DNA of 54,712 bases, taken from assembly GCA_045540355.1 (NCBI GenBank), contig JAZQHB010000058.1, positions 1 through 54,712 of the forward strand. Direction: 5' to 3'. Numbering within the stretch: position 1 is the stretch's first letter; every line of letters starts with the position of its first letter. Positions 1-7,656 of the stretch are shown one piece after another. This stretch comes from RGIG2945 sp045540355. Its GTDB lineage: Bacteria; Bacillota; Clostridia; Oscillospirales; Acutalibacteraceae. The notes below the pieces were generated by a model. That model saw only the letters and a program-made list of their open reading frames with translations. It made no database searches and was not told the DNA's origin. The position numbers and the translations under genes are program-made.

Positions 1-1565
1 CTGATGAATCGGGTACCGATTTCGGAAAACTTTTCGGTGGCAATTCATCAGGCTATGTACCTGCAACTTTGGAGAAGGTAACTATTACAAAAGCAACAAT
101 GATTCCCAACGATGCGTTCAACGGTTGCTCGAAGATAAAAATAATTATAATTCCTGAAACAGTTACAACCATAGGTGACAATGCTTTCCGAGGATGCACG
201 AGTCTTTCCGGCGATATATGTATTCCGAGAGATATAACATATATTGGTTCAGCAGCTTTTTGTAACTGCACTTCACTTACAGGTGAACTCGAACTCCCCG
301 AAGCATTAACAACAATCGAAGAAGAAGCTTTTGAAAATTGTGCCGGTTTAACGGGTACACTCGAAATACCCAAAAATGTTACCGCTATAGGAAATTATGC
401 TTTTTACGGTTGTAAAGGCTTTACGGGTACACTCAATTTACCCGACGGACTTGAGACTATTGGTGTCTGCGCTTTTAGAGATTGCATAGGAATAACAGAA
501 GTTATCGTTCCGAACAGTGTTACGGCAATAGGCGGAAATGCTTTCGGTAACATGACTTCGCTTGAAGAATTAACGATACCGTTCGTTGGAAAAGACAGAA
601 CGACCGACGGTAGCCAATCCGATTTCGGAACACTTTTCGGATCAACAAATACAGCGTATGTTCCGCAAACCTTGAAGAAAGTTACAATAACAGATACAGA
701 GCAAATTCCCGATTATGCATTTTATAATGCTAAATACATTGAAACAATTGTATTACCGGACGGACTTATTTCAATTGATAATTATGCATTTGTAGGATGC
801 AGTTCTTTAACTGAGATTTTTGTTCCTATGTCAGTCACAACCTTCGGAACAGGTAACTACAATATATTTGATGCAAATACAATAACAGTTATGTGTTGCA
901 TGAATTCAGCAATGAGTGTCTATGCTCAGGAAAAAGAGATTCCTTATGTAATTGTTGACAGACTCGAAGTTACAGACGGCGGAAGCCTTGTTGTTGATTA
1001 TGACAACAGAACTGTTTCAGGTTTTGTAAACGGTATAGCAAATCTGGATGAGCTGAATCTTATTGAGAATTCTGAATTTGTTTATGAAAGTAACATTCAG
1101 AGAATTGTAAACGGTTCGTATATTGATATATATTATAAGGACAGATATGTTTCATCGTATACAGTTATATATTTCGGTGATGCAAACGGTGACGGTTGGT
1201 ACAACGGTATGGATGCTACTATCGTTGAATGTCTCGCAAACGGTATGCTTACAAAAGCTGATGTAGGTGAGGCGGCTTACATGGCGGCTGACTGTAATCA
1301 CGACGGTGTAATCAACGCTGTTGATGTTACACTTCTTAACCAGGCAGGTCTTTTGTATTCAGAAATTGACCAGACAAAGTCTGAACAAGAACTTACAACG
1401 GATTCAAATTATATCGAATACATCGAACTTATTGACCAGAATCCTGAAGGTGATGGCACAGATGACTCCGAAGCTGTTGCTATAACAGACTTTAATACAT
1501 TGATTGCGTATATCTTTGAGTTTATTAAAAAACTTCTCAGCATGATATTTACAGCAGTAATTTAA
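1..1565 (+). CDS. BspA-like leucine-rich repeat protein with C-terminal dockerin (5' partial)
   Basis: Secreted or surface protein, probably for adhesion or complex assembly. The frame is open to the left edge (first full codon at base 3), so the N-terminus and signal peptide lie outside; the TTG at 69 is internal. About 300 residues are LRR_5/BspA-type repeats of the pattern 'P..VT.IG..AF..C.SL.', with a 'DFG.LFG......YVP' linker occurring twice (near bases 15-60 and 627-668). From 1179 there is a type I dockerin with two intact calcium loops, DANGDGWYNGMD and DCNHDGVINAVD, preceded by a small beta-rich module. The protein ends in an acidic linker and a hydrophobic, amphipathic tail (YIFEFIKKLLSMIFTAVI) instead of a sortase signal. 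A dockerin implies docking to a cohesin, which is not in this window. A terminator follows directly. The family call is firm; the ligand is unknown. Confidence 0.88.
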   Translation, partial: DESGTDFGKLFGGNSSGYVPATLEKVTITKATMIPNDAFNGCSKIKIIIIPETVTTIGDNAFRGCTSLSGDICIPRDITYIGSAAFCNCTSLTGELELPEALTTIEEEAFENCAGLTGTLEIPKNVTAIGNYAFYGCKGFTGTLNLPDGLETIGVCAFRDCIGITEVIVPNSVTAIGGNAFGNMTSLEELTIPFVGKDRTTDGSQSDFGTLFGSTNTAYVPQTLKKVTITDTEQIPDYAFYNAKYIETIVLPDGLISIDNYAFVGCSSLTEIFVPMSVTTFGTGNYNIFDANTITVMCCMNSAMSVYAQEKEIPYVIVDRLEVTDGGSLVVDYDNRTVSGFVNGIANLDELNLIENSEFVYESNIQRIVNGSYIDIYYKDRYVSSYTVIYFGDANGDGWYNGMDATIVECLANGMLTKADVGEAAYMAADCNHDGVINAVDVTLLNQAGLLYSEIDQTKSEQELTTDSNYIEYIELIDQNPEGDGTDDSEAVAITDFNTLIAYIFEFIKKLLSMIFTAVI

Positions 1566-1574
1566 AATGAAGTT

Positions 1575-1609
1575 GGGTTATATCGGAATTTTTTGATATA
1601 ACCCTTTTT
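1575..1609 (+). terminator. Rho-independent terminator
   Basis: Perfect 10-bp stem, GGGTTATATC at 1575-1584 with GATATAACCC at 1595-1604, followed by a T run. It lies 9 bases after the stop of the dockerin protein. Confidence 0.9.
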
Positions 1610-1616
1610 CTTCCAC

Positions 1617-1645
1617 TTGCATTTAGAGGAATTATCTGTTATTAT
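1617..1645 (+). promoter_or_regulatory. Sigma-A-type promoter for the 1677 gene
   Basis: TTGCAT (1617-1622), 17-base spacer, TATTAT (1640-1645). A start here leaves a short leader before the GGTGG ribosome site and the ATG at 1677. Confidence 0.6.
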
Positions 1646-1676
1646 AGTATCAAATAATTTTATAGGTGGTATTAGA

Positions 1677-2345
1677 ATGAAAAAGGTATTTAGTAAGGTT
1701 TTATCTGTATTTTTATGTGCAGTGCTTATGCTTACTGTTTTCTCAATCGGTGCATTTGCAGTTGAGGAGCAGTCGGGTACTTGTGGTGCAGATTTAACTT
1801 GGACACTTGATGCATCAGGTGAGTTAACAATCAGCGGTACAGGTAATATGTCAACTTATATTTTGACAGATGCACCTTGGGCGAGTTATGCAGAGCAGAT
1901 TAAAAGTGTAACAATTGAAGAAGGTGTTACAAGTATCGGCAATTTTGCTTTCGAAAATTGCGTTAATCTTACAAAGATTGATATTGCAGACGGTCTTGAG
2001 CTTGTTAGTGGAAGTGCTTTTGCAGGTTGCGTAAAGCTTACTAAAGTAAAGCTTCCCGACACAGTTACTCTTATCGGAAACAACGCCTTCAAAGGCTGCA
2101 CAGCTTTAGAGTATGTTCACATTCCTTCAAGTGTAACGAAAATCGGTACTGCAATTTTGGCTGATACAAACGCTTATATCTGTTCGGAATCAATTGAATG
2201 TTATGCCAAGACTTATGCAGAAGAAAACGGATATGTATTTGAAACATGTAAGGTAACAGTAACGACTGTTGTTGAGTTTCTCGTGTTTGTCTTAAAAGAG
2301 TATCTTGATTTTATATTTTCAATTTTAGCTGAAATCTTCTTATAA
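1677..2345 (+). CDS. Small secreted BspA-like leucine-rich repeat protein
   Basis: Secreted protein of 222 residues. The start chosen is the ATG at 1677: it follows a GGTGG site and begins a clear signal peptide (MKKVFSKVLSVFLC, hydrophobic core, cut near AFA-VEE). An in-frame TTG at 1617 would put 20 unlikely residues before the signal. The mature part opens with the module common in clostridial BspA proteins (SGTCGADLTWTLDASGELTI), then carries about four LRR_5 repeats (TSIGNFAFENC, VSGSAFAGC, TLIGNNAFKGC, TKIGTAIL). It ends, like the gene before it, in a hydrophobic and charged tail (VVEFLVFVLKEYLDFIFSIL). It has its own promoter and terminator. Likely role: surface adhesion or recognition; the ligand is unknown. 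Confidence 0.85.
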   Translation: MKKVFSKVLSVFLCAVLMLTVFSIGAFAVEEQSGTCGADLTWTLDASGELTISGTGNMSTYILTDAPWASYAEQIKSVTIEEGVTSIGNFAFENCVNLTKIDIADGLELVSGSAFAGCVKLTKVKLPDTVTLIGNNAFKGCTALEYVHIPSSVTKIGTAILADTNAYICSESIECYAKTYAEENGYVFETCKVTVTTVVEFLVFVLKEYLDFIFSILAEIFL

Positions 2346-2355
2346 TTTTAAATTG

Positions 2356-2387
2356 TGCCACCGCATGGTGGCATTTTTCTTTTTTTG
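2356..2387 (+). terminator. Rho-independent terminator
   Basis: TGCCACC (2356-2362), loop GCAT, GGTGGCA (2367-2373), then a T-rich tract to 2387. It closes the 1677 transcript. Confidence 0.92.
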
Positions 2388-2414
2388 AATATCTCAAATA
2401 TTATTAAAAAAATA

Positions 2415-2443
2415 TTGACTTTAGCGTGGTAATATGATAAATT
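2415..2443 (+). promoter_or_regulatory. Sigma-A promoter of the amino acid ABC operon
   Basis: TTGACT (2415-2420), 17-base spacer, TAAATT (2438-2443), just upstream of the GGAGG site at 2464. Confidence 0.7.
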
Positions 2444-2476
2444 AGTAATACAGTAAATTTTTTGGAGGAATACATA

Positions 2477-3268
2477 ATGAAGAAAAGAATTTTAGCATTG
2501 GTAATGGCAGCAATCGTTGTGGTCCTTACATTTGGATTAGCAGGATGTAGCGATCAGAAAACTATTATAGTGGGTTACACAATTTATGAACCCATGAATT
2601 ATCGTGACAATAGCGGTAAGCTTGTTGGTTTTGACACCGAGCTTGCAGATGCGGTATTTACAAACCTCGGCTATGAAGTTATGTATAAGGAAATTGTTTG
2701 GGATGACAGATATACTAACCTTGAATCAGGCACAATTGATTGTATTTGGAACGGATTTACAGCTAACTCAGCTGATGATGACGGAGTTCTTCGTTCAGAA
2801 AAAGTTGATTTCTCATACAACTATATGGAAAATCGCCAGGTAGTAGTTGTCAAGAAAGATGCAAACATTAAGAGTGCCGCAGATCTTAAGGGTAAGATTG
2901 GTGTTGCTGAAGCCAGCTCTGCAGGTGAATCATACGCAAAGGATTTTAAAGATACAAAATACAAGGGTGTAACAAAGCAGACAGACTGCTTACTTGAAGT
3001 TTTGTCCGGAACAGCGGATTTTGCTGTACTTGACGCACAGCTTGCAAAGAGTTATGTTGGCAAGGGCGACTATGCTAATCTTGCAACTGTTGATTCTCTT
3101 TCAAGTGATGTTGAATATTATGCTATCGGTTTTGAAAAAGGCAGTGAACTTACAGCAAAAGTTAACGAGCAGCTTGAAAAATTAGGTACTGACGGTACAA
3201 TTGAGAAGCTTGCTGAAAAATACGGAGTAGCTAATACAGCTATCAAGGATTTCTCTGATCAGAAATAA
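2477..3268 (+). CDS. Amino acid ABC transporter substrate-binding lipoprotein
   Basis: Extracellular solute-binding protein (SBP family 3, polar amino acid type), 263 residues. The ATG at 2477 is the likely start, 8 bases after GGAGG; a TTG at 2462 overlaps that site. The N-terminus is a lipoprotein signal (MKKRILALVMAAIV... with lipobox LAGC), so Cys is lipidated and the protein is held on the outer face of the membrane. Typical family segments are visible: YEPMNYRDNSGKLVGFDTEL near the start, the hinge-region WDDRYTNLESGTIDCIWNG, and the C-terminal NEQLEKLGTDGTIEKLAEKY. It is first in an operon with permease and ATPase. The substrate (for example cystine, glutamine or arginine) cannot be fixed from sequence alone. 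Confidence 0.93.
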   Translation: MKKRILALVMAAIVVVLTFGLAGCSDQKTIIVGYTIYEPMNYRDNSGKLVGFDTELADAVFTNLGYEVMYKEIVWDDRYTNLESGTIDCIWNGFTANSADDDGVLRSEKVDFSYNYMENRQVVVVKKDANIKSAADLKGKIGVAEASSAGESYAKDFKDTKYKGVTKQTDCLLEVLSGTADFAVLDAQLAKSYVGKGDYANLATVDSLSSDVEYYAIGFEKGSELTAKVNEQLEKLGTDGTIEKLAEKYGVANTAIKDFSDQK

Positions 3269-3284
3269 TTAAACGGAGTATTTT

Positions 3285-3980
3285 ATGACTTTTTTAGAAG
3301 TTACAAGTTTTTTATTTGACGGTTTTAAATTATCATTGTTAATTTTTGGGGTGACCTTATTATTAGGGGCACCCCTTGGGTTGCCTATAGCCTTTGGCTC
3401 AATGAGTAAAATTAAACCTATAAAGTATATATTTAAAGTGTTCGTTTGGGTAGTCCGCGGTATTCCTTTAATGCTTCAGATTTTTATTATCTATTATTTA
3501 CCCGGTCTTTTATTTAATTTTCAGCTTTTCGGACAGGTTGACAGATTCTTTTTGCTTAACTACGATATAATGGACGCGGGCAGAATACTTGCAGTTCTTA
3601 TCGCATTCATCATTAACTACGCTTGTTATTTCTCTGAAATATACAGAGGCGGTATTGAGAGTATTTCAAGAGGTCAGTACGAAGCAGGTATCGTGCTTGG
3701 CATGACAAAATCGCAAATTTTCAGAAAGATTATACTCAAGCAGGTTGTGCAGAGAATTGTACCTCCGATGTCAAACGAGATTATCACTCTTATTAAAGAT
3801 ACTGCACTCGCTAACTGTATCATGGTTTGCGAAATCATCAAGCAGGCGAAAGAGCTGGCAGCAACAAAGGCGATGATTTGGCCGTTGTTCTACACAGGTG
3901 TGTTCTATCTCTTGTTTGTAGGTATACTTACTATCGTTCTCGGCAGAGCAGAAAAGAAACTCAGCTATTTCAGGAGTTAA
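3285..3980 (+). CDS. Amino acid ABC transporter permease (HisM/GlnP type)
   Basis: Inner-membrane permease of 231 residues with about five transmembrane segments. The EAA-type cytoplasmic loop that contacts the ATPase is visible as EAGIVLGMTKSQIFRKIIL followed by RIVPP, and the family segment RGIPLMLQIF is near residue 62. It starts 17 bases after the binding-protein stop behind an ACGGAG site and ends 4 bases before the ATPase gene. There is only one permease gene, so it is expected to act as a homodimer. Confidence 0.92.
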   Translation: MTFLEVTSFLFDGFKLSLLIFGVTLLLGAPLGLPIAFGSMSKIKPIKYIFKVFVWVVRGIPLMLQIFIIYYLPGLLFNFQLFGQVDRFFLLNYDIMDAGRILAVLIAFIINYACYFSEIYRGGIESISRGQYEAGIVLGMTKSQIFRKIILKQVVQRIVPPMSNEIITLIKDTALANCIMVCEIIKQAKELAATKAMIWPLFYTGVFYLLFVGILTIVLGRAEKKLSYFRS

Positions 3981-3983
3981 GCT

Positions 3984-4766
3984 ATGGCAATTTTAGAGGT
4001 TAAAAATTTAAAGAAGAACTTCGGAAAAACCGAAGTTTTAAAAGGTGTCAGCTTTACCCTTGATGAGGGTGAGGTTTTGAGTATTATCGGTTCTTCCGGT
4101 AGCGGTAAAACAACAATTCTCCGTTGTATAAATCAGCTTGAAACACCTGACAGCGGATTTATTTCCGTAGCAGACGAAGTATTCTTCGACGGTGAAGTTG
4201 CAAAGGAAAGTCCGGAAGAAAAACGACGCAAGCAGCTTCTTGTCGGGCTTGTATTCCAGGATTTTCATTTGTTTCCGCAGTATAATGTTCTTAAGAATGT
4301 TACACTTGCACCTGAGCTTTTAGCAGAAGAAAAACCTGATTTTAAAGCTAACAAAAAACAGGTACTTGCTGAAATCGAAGAAAAAGCGAAGGCTTTACTT
4401 GATAAAGTCGGACTTTCGGAGAAGCTTAATAACTATCCGTGCGAATTGTCGGGCGGTCAGAAGCAAAGAGTTTCTATTGCAAGAGCCTTAATGCTCGAAC
4501 CGAAGGTTTTGTTTTTCGACGAACCTACATCGGCACTTGACCCTGAATTGACAGGTGAAATCTTAAAGGTTATAAGACAGCTTGCCGAAGAAAACACAAC
4601 AATGGTAATTGTTACTCATGAGATGAATTTTGCGAAAGCGGTTTCTTCAAAGGTTATTTTTATGGATGACGGCGTTATTGCTGAACAAGGTACACCTGAA
4701 GAAGTATTTGAAAATCCGAAATCCGAAAGAACAAAAGCTTTTATCGGAAAAATTGAAAACAGATAA
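3984..4766 (+). CDS. Amino acid ABC transporter ATP-binding protein (GlnQ type)
   Basis: Cytoplasmic ATPase of 260 residues that drives the transporter. Walker A is GSSGSGKTT near residue 37, the Q-loop FQDFHLFP near 91, the signature LSGGQKQRVSIARAL near 155, Walker B VLFFDEPTSALDP, and the switch histidine in VTHEM. It is slightly longer than usual (about 240) because of a charged insert after the Q-loop (PDFKANKKQVLAEIEEKAKA). It is last in the operon, with a strong terminator 6 bases beyond the stop. Confidence 0.95.
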   Translation: MAILEVKNLKKNFGKTEVLKGVSFTLDEGEVLSIIGSSGSGKTTILRCINQLETPDSGFISVADEVFFDGEVAKESPEEKRRKQLLVGLVFQDFHLFPQYNVLKNVTLAPELLAEEKPDFKANKKQVLAEIEEKAKALLDKVGLSEKLNNYPCELSGGQKQRVSIARALMLEPKVLFFDEPTSALDPELTGEILKVIRQLAEENTTMVIVTHEMNFAKAVSSKVIFMDDGVIAEQGTPEEVFENPKSERTKAFIGKIENR

Positions 4767-4771
4767 TATTT

Positions 4772-4814
4772 AAACCTGATACTCATTATAAATTTGTTTT
4801 GAGTATCAGGTTTT
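4772..4814 (+). terminator. Rho-independent terminator of the ABC operon
   Basis: Perfect 13-bp stem AAACCTGATACTC (4772-4784) with GAGTATCAGGTTT (4801-4813), then T-rich DNA. Confidence 0.92.
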
Positions 4815-4831
4815 CAGTTTTTAAGTAAGAG

Positions 4832-4860
4832 TAGACAATCAGTGTGCGATGTGTTACAAT
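4832..4860 (+). promoter_or_regulatory. Sigma-A-type promoter
   Basis: TAGACA (4832-4837), 17-base spacer, TACAAT (4855-4860), reading into the small membrane protein at 4896. Confidence 0.65.
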
Positions 4861-4895
4861 AAAATTGTTATATAAGAATTTCAGGAGGAATTGTT

Positions 4896-5090
4896 ATGAA
4901 AAAACTTGTAGGCGTTTTTGCAGCGATATTTACTCTTGTTATATCGCAGATGATATCAGCTTCTGCTGTTGACATGGTTGTTGACACGGGAATAACTCAC
5001 AATTGGGTGCTTCCGGTTGTGCTCATTTGCGTTGCGTTGCTTGTGATAGTTGTACTTATATTAACTAAAAACAAAAAATCTGATAAATAG
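4896..5090 (+). CDS. Small secreted or membrane protein, 64 residues
   Basis: Unrecognised small protein with a clear design: a cleavable-looking signal peptide (MKKLVGVFAAIFTLVISQM, cut near ASA-VDM), about 16 exposed residues (VDMVVDTGITHNW), one transmembrane helix (VLPVVLICVALLVIVVLIL) and a basic tail KNKKSDK. That predicts a single-pass protein anchored from inside with a very short outer part. It has its own promoter and a strong AGGAGG site 7 bases before the ATG. The next gene, a secreted protein, follows 11 bases later with no ribosome site of its own, so the two are probably translated together. Function unknown; a membrane partner for the next protein is only a guess. Confidence 0.75.
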   Translation: MKKLVGVFAAIFTLVISQMISASAVDMVVDTGITHNWVLPVVLICVALLVIVVLILTKNKKSDK

Positions 5091-5101
5091 AATATATAAT
5101 T

Positions 5102-6256
5102 ATGAAAATTAGAATTGTTATTAGCATTATTATTTCATTTTTGCTCATCATAACTCCGCTGTCTGTCGATTCGGTAGCAGTAAGTTCTGAACTGATAGGG
5201 GTTAAGGAAGATTCGGTATTATTTATTGATCGAAGTGCAGGTTGCATAAGCGGCTTTTTACCCGGAACAAAATATGCAGACATAGTTGATGAGTTTATTG
5301 TTGATGTTGATTTTTATGATACTGACGGAAATTTGTGCGACCTGCAGGATAATGTTTCTACAAATGACGCAGCTATAACTACTGATGGCTCTGATGCTTT
5401 GATTATACTTGTTTATGGAGATGTGAATTCTGACGGACTTGTTGATGGTACCGATGCACTCTTGATTGAGATGCTGTTGTCAAATCAGCTTTATGAGAGC
5501 GATCTTGATCATTCAAACTATCTTGCCGCAGTTTATGCCGACAGATTAGATGGTTTGTCAGAATGGGATGTTCAGGCTTGCTTCGATTCGGGTCTGATGA
5601 CTGACAGTATTCCGCAGAATCCTCAATCCGCAACTTCTGAAGATAAATCGGAATTATTGCAGATTTTCAACGACACTATGAATTCAGTTAAAGCTGAACG
5701 ACCGGGTGTAAAAACTGTTAAAAATTCTTTGATTCCATCGGTTGTAGGAGAGGGATATGTTTCTCAGCAGATTGCTGATTCAATTAAGGGCAAGGAAGCA
5801 TCTTCTGAGGAGGAATATAAAAAAGGCAAGTCACATGATGATGCAATTCCGATTGCAAAAAAGACATGGACAAGTGCGTTGACACTTGAAGACATCAAAG
5901 ACATTTCAGCGACCGATAACGGTGACGGAAGCTTTACAATTACAGTAGAGATGCCTGATGAATCTTATGATGCACTCACAACAAAAGCTTCTGCAACTAA
6001 ACACGGGAAGATAATAGATGCCTGCGAATTTGTTCCCGAATCAGGTCAGGAAAATTGGTACACATCTGTTATTGCAACATATAGTGGTGTGACGATAAAA
6101 TGCAGATATAACAGCTTTACAGGTGATTTTATTTCCGCAGATTATAATATACCTTATCAAGTGAAAATGCTCGGCAAACTCTCCATGATAGTTGTGACAT
6201 ATCCGATAGATGTAACCGTTGAATATCTTCAGACAATTAGTGTTACAAGAACATAA
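5102..6256 (+). CDS. Secreted protein with single dockerin-like calcium loop
   Basis: Exported protein of 384 residues, function unknown. The N-terminus is a signal peptide (MKIRIVISIIISFLLIITPL). Residues about 25-105 resemble the beta-rich module ahead of the dockerin in the first gene of this window ('G.L.G....Y..IV....VD' then 'YGDVN'). A dockerin-like loop DVNSDGLVDGTD follows near residue 110, but the second copy is degenerate (AVYADRLDGLSEWDVQA), so a normal two-loop dockerin fold is unlikely. The last 200 residues are charged and then beta-rich (DNGDGSFTITVEMPDESYDA; GVTIKCRYNSFTGDFISADY) with no recognised family. No Shine-Dalgarno site is visible before the ATG; coupling to the 64-residue gene 11 bases upstream is likely. 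Confidence 0.78.
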   Translation: MKIRIVISIIISFLLIITPLSVDSVAVSSELIGVKEDSVLFIDRSAGCISGFLPGTKYADIVDEFIVDVDFYDTDGNLCDLQDNVSTNDAAITTDGSDALIILVYGDVNSDGLVDGTDALLIEMLLSNQLYESDLDHSNYLAAVYADRLDGLSEWDVQACFDSGLMTDSIPQNPQSATSEDKSELLQIFNDTMNSVKAERPGVKTVKNSLIPSVVGEGYVSQQIADSIKGKEASSEEEYKKGKSHDDAIPIAKKTWTSALTLEDIKDISATDNGDGSFTITVEMPDESYDALTTKASATKHGKIIDACEFVPESGQENWYTSVIATYSGVTIKCRYNSFTGDFISADYNIPYQVKMLGKLSMIVVTYPIDVTVEYLQTISVTRT

Positions 6257-6261
6257 AAAGG

Positions 6262-6299
6262 GGCTGTAAAAAACTTTCGTTTTTTTACAGCTCATTTTT
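6262..6299 (+). terminator. Terminator after the dockerin-like protein
   Basis: GGCTGTAAAAAA from 6262 pairs with TTTTTTTACAGCT ending at 6291, followed by CATTTTTA. The stem itself is A/T-rich toward the loop. Confidence 0.75.
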
Positions 6300-6324
6300 A
6301 GGGGATAGGAAAAAAAGATGAAGA

Positions 6325-6414
6325 ACGGACAAACCGAGCAAAATCAAGGCGTAAGGCTTGATTTTGTTTGCCTGAAGGCGTACAGAGGTACGGCGAGAGG
6401 CGAGGTTTGTTCGT
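6325..6414. other. Intergenic three-stem structured element
   Basis: Three nested inverted repeats in 90 bases. The outer stem is ACGGACAAACC (6325-6335) with GGTTTGTTCGT (6404-6414), 11 pairs with one G-T. Inside are CAAAATCAAG (6339-6348) with CTTGATTTTG (6357-6366), a perfect 10 bp, and CGTAC-AGAG-GTACG (6379-6392) flanked by GCCT/AGGC (6370-6373, 6398-6401). Folded, it is a three-way junction. It lies after a terminator and before a second, bidirectional one, so it is either a mobile palindromic repeat copied through the genome or a small RNA. No coding capacity was seen. Confidence 0.6.
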
Positions 6415-6460
6415 AGCATAAAACACAAAATTTTTAATATTTTCCGTTTTTTAGATTGTT

Positions 6461-6501
6461 TCAAGGGGGCTTACAAGTCTGATGCTTGTAAGCCCCCTTG
6501 A
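6461..6501. terminator. Strong bidirectional terminator between convergent genes
   Basis: Perfect 17-bp stem, TCAAGGGGGCTTACAAG at 6461-6477 and its complement at 6485-6501, with a 7-base loop. It separates the plus-strand 5102 gene from the minus-strand aldolase. The rest of 6257-6557 holds only the terminator at 6262, the three-stem element and AT-rich spacer. Confidence 0.9.
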
Positions 6502-6557
6502 TTTATCTTGTTTTATGCGGTCTTCGCTTTTTTTACATCCCCTTTTATGTCTGCTGA

Positions 6558-7484
6558 TTATTTAATGCCCAACTGCTCTTTAAAGAACTGTGTTGATGTA
6601 TGTAACTGCTCGATTTCAAGCTTATGATTTCTCTTGAAAGCACTGCAATCACGAGCACGGCTTGAATAACCGAAATCAAGTCCTTCGAGTGTACCGAGGT
6701 AGTATTTAGCATTTACGGGGTACTGCTGACATTCTGTAAGTGAAGCAAAACCGAGGAAGCTCTGAACAAGGTCAGCTTTTTCGGGATTTTCTGCAAAGTG
6801 CTTGCAAAGCCATACATAAATTTCGGGGTGGAAGTTAGCCATAACACCTGAGAAACCTGCACAACCTGCACGGAGTGTTTCTAAAAGTGTAGCAGCATTA
6901 GCGTTGTAAATCTTCAACTGTGTGCCTTCAACTGCAGCAAGCTTTGCTTTGATATCATCTGTGTTGCATGATGTATCCTTAAGGAATTGGAATCTGCCGC
7001 CGTGACCGATTTCTTTCATAACATCAACAGAGAGAAGTCTCTTGTAGGGGTAAGGACATTCATAGATACCGAAACCGATATCAGTTGTAATCTTATCCAT
7101 AACATAATTCATATTCTTAAGGAATACGCTGTCATCTTCTTCTGCAGCTGCAAATCTGTTTGAAATAAACACATAAGCATCAATGCCTGTATCAATGAAC
7201 TTTTCAGCTTCATAAGCCTGCTTGTCCAAATCGTCAGCTGTATGACCTGAAGCAACTATAGAAACACCCTTGGGAGCGTTTTCTACAATGAACTTGATAA
7301 GCTCAAGTCTTTCTTCAAAAGAAAGGAAGAAGATTTCACTTGACTGACAAATAGCGAAGATACCTTCAACACCTTTTTTGCCATACCAATCAAGGATTTT
7401 TAATACTGCATCATAATCAACTTTGTTGTCAGCAGTATAGGGAGTAATCATGGTTGGGAATACACCGTTAGGAATATTTTTCAT
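6558..7484 (-). CDS. Dihydrodipicolinate synthase/N-acetylneuraminate lyase family aldolase
   Basis: Class I aldolase of the DapA/NanA superfamily, 308 residues, close to the family's usual 290-310. The start taken is the ATG ending at 7484, 6 bases after a GAGGTG site; a GTG at 7493 overlaps that site. The Schiff-base lysine is visible in FLKDTSC (K169), and the partner tyrosine is probably Y141 in IYECPYP. The ring-binding region normally reading GTTGE is changed to ICQSSEIFFLS, and YNxP is changed to YECP. These changes argue against true DapA in lysine synthesis and favour a sugar-acid or other keto-acid aldolase. It is a single gene with its own promoter and no pathway neighbours, so the substrate is open. 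Confidence 0.85.
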   Translation of the reverse strand: MKNIPNGVFPTMITPYTADNKVDYDAVLKILDWYGKKGVEGIFAICQSSEIFFLSFEERLELIKFIVENAPKGVSIVASGHTADDLDKQAYEAEKFIDTGIDAYVFISNRFAAAEEDDSVFLKNMNYVMDKITTDIGFGIYECPYPYKRLLSVDVMKEIGHGGRFQFLKDTSCNTDDIKAKLAAVEGTQLKIYNANAATLLETLRAGCAGFSGVMANFHPEIYVWLCKHFAENPEKADLVQSFLGFASLTECQQYPVNAKYYLGTLEGLDFGYSSRARDCSAFKRNHKLEIEQLHTSTQFFKEQLGIK

Positions 7485-7518
7485 CTTTAACACCTCGTTA
7501 GATTTTAATATCTATAAC

Positions 7519-7547
7519 ATTATAGTATCATAAGGATTTATTTTCAA
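7519..7547 (-). promoter_or_regulatory. Sigma-A promoter of the DapA-like gene
   Basis: Read on the minus strand: TTGAAA (7547-7542), 17-base spacer, TATAAT (7524-7519), about 35 bases from the start codon. Confidence 0.8.
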
Positions 7548-7591
7548 GTGAATTTTAGAAAAATTTATCTATAATTTTTTAAAAAACTTAC

Positions 7592-7620
7592 TTGAACAAA
7601 GAAAAAAGATATAGTATAAT
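7592..7620 (+). promoter_or_regulatory. Sigma-A promoter of the miaB operon
   Basis: TTGAAC (7592-7597), 17-base spacer, TATAAT (7615-7620), ahead of the miaB ribosome site GGGGAG at 7643. It is the only strong promoter seen before a tightly packed gene run that reaches 22538. Confidence 0.8.
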
Positions 7621-7656
7621 ATTATGAATATATATGTATATTGGGGAGTTGTTTAG

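Noticed and set aside
69..1565. TTG at 69 as the start of the first gene
   Set aside because: The same frame is open to base 3 and encodes DESGTDFGKLFGGNSSGYVP, which matches a repeat later in the protein, so the gene is cut by the window edge.
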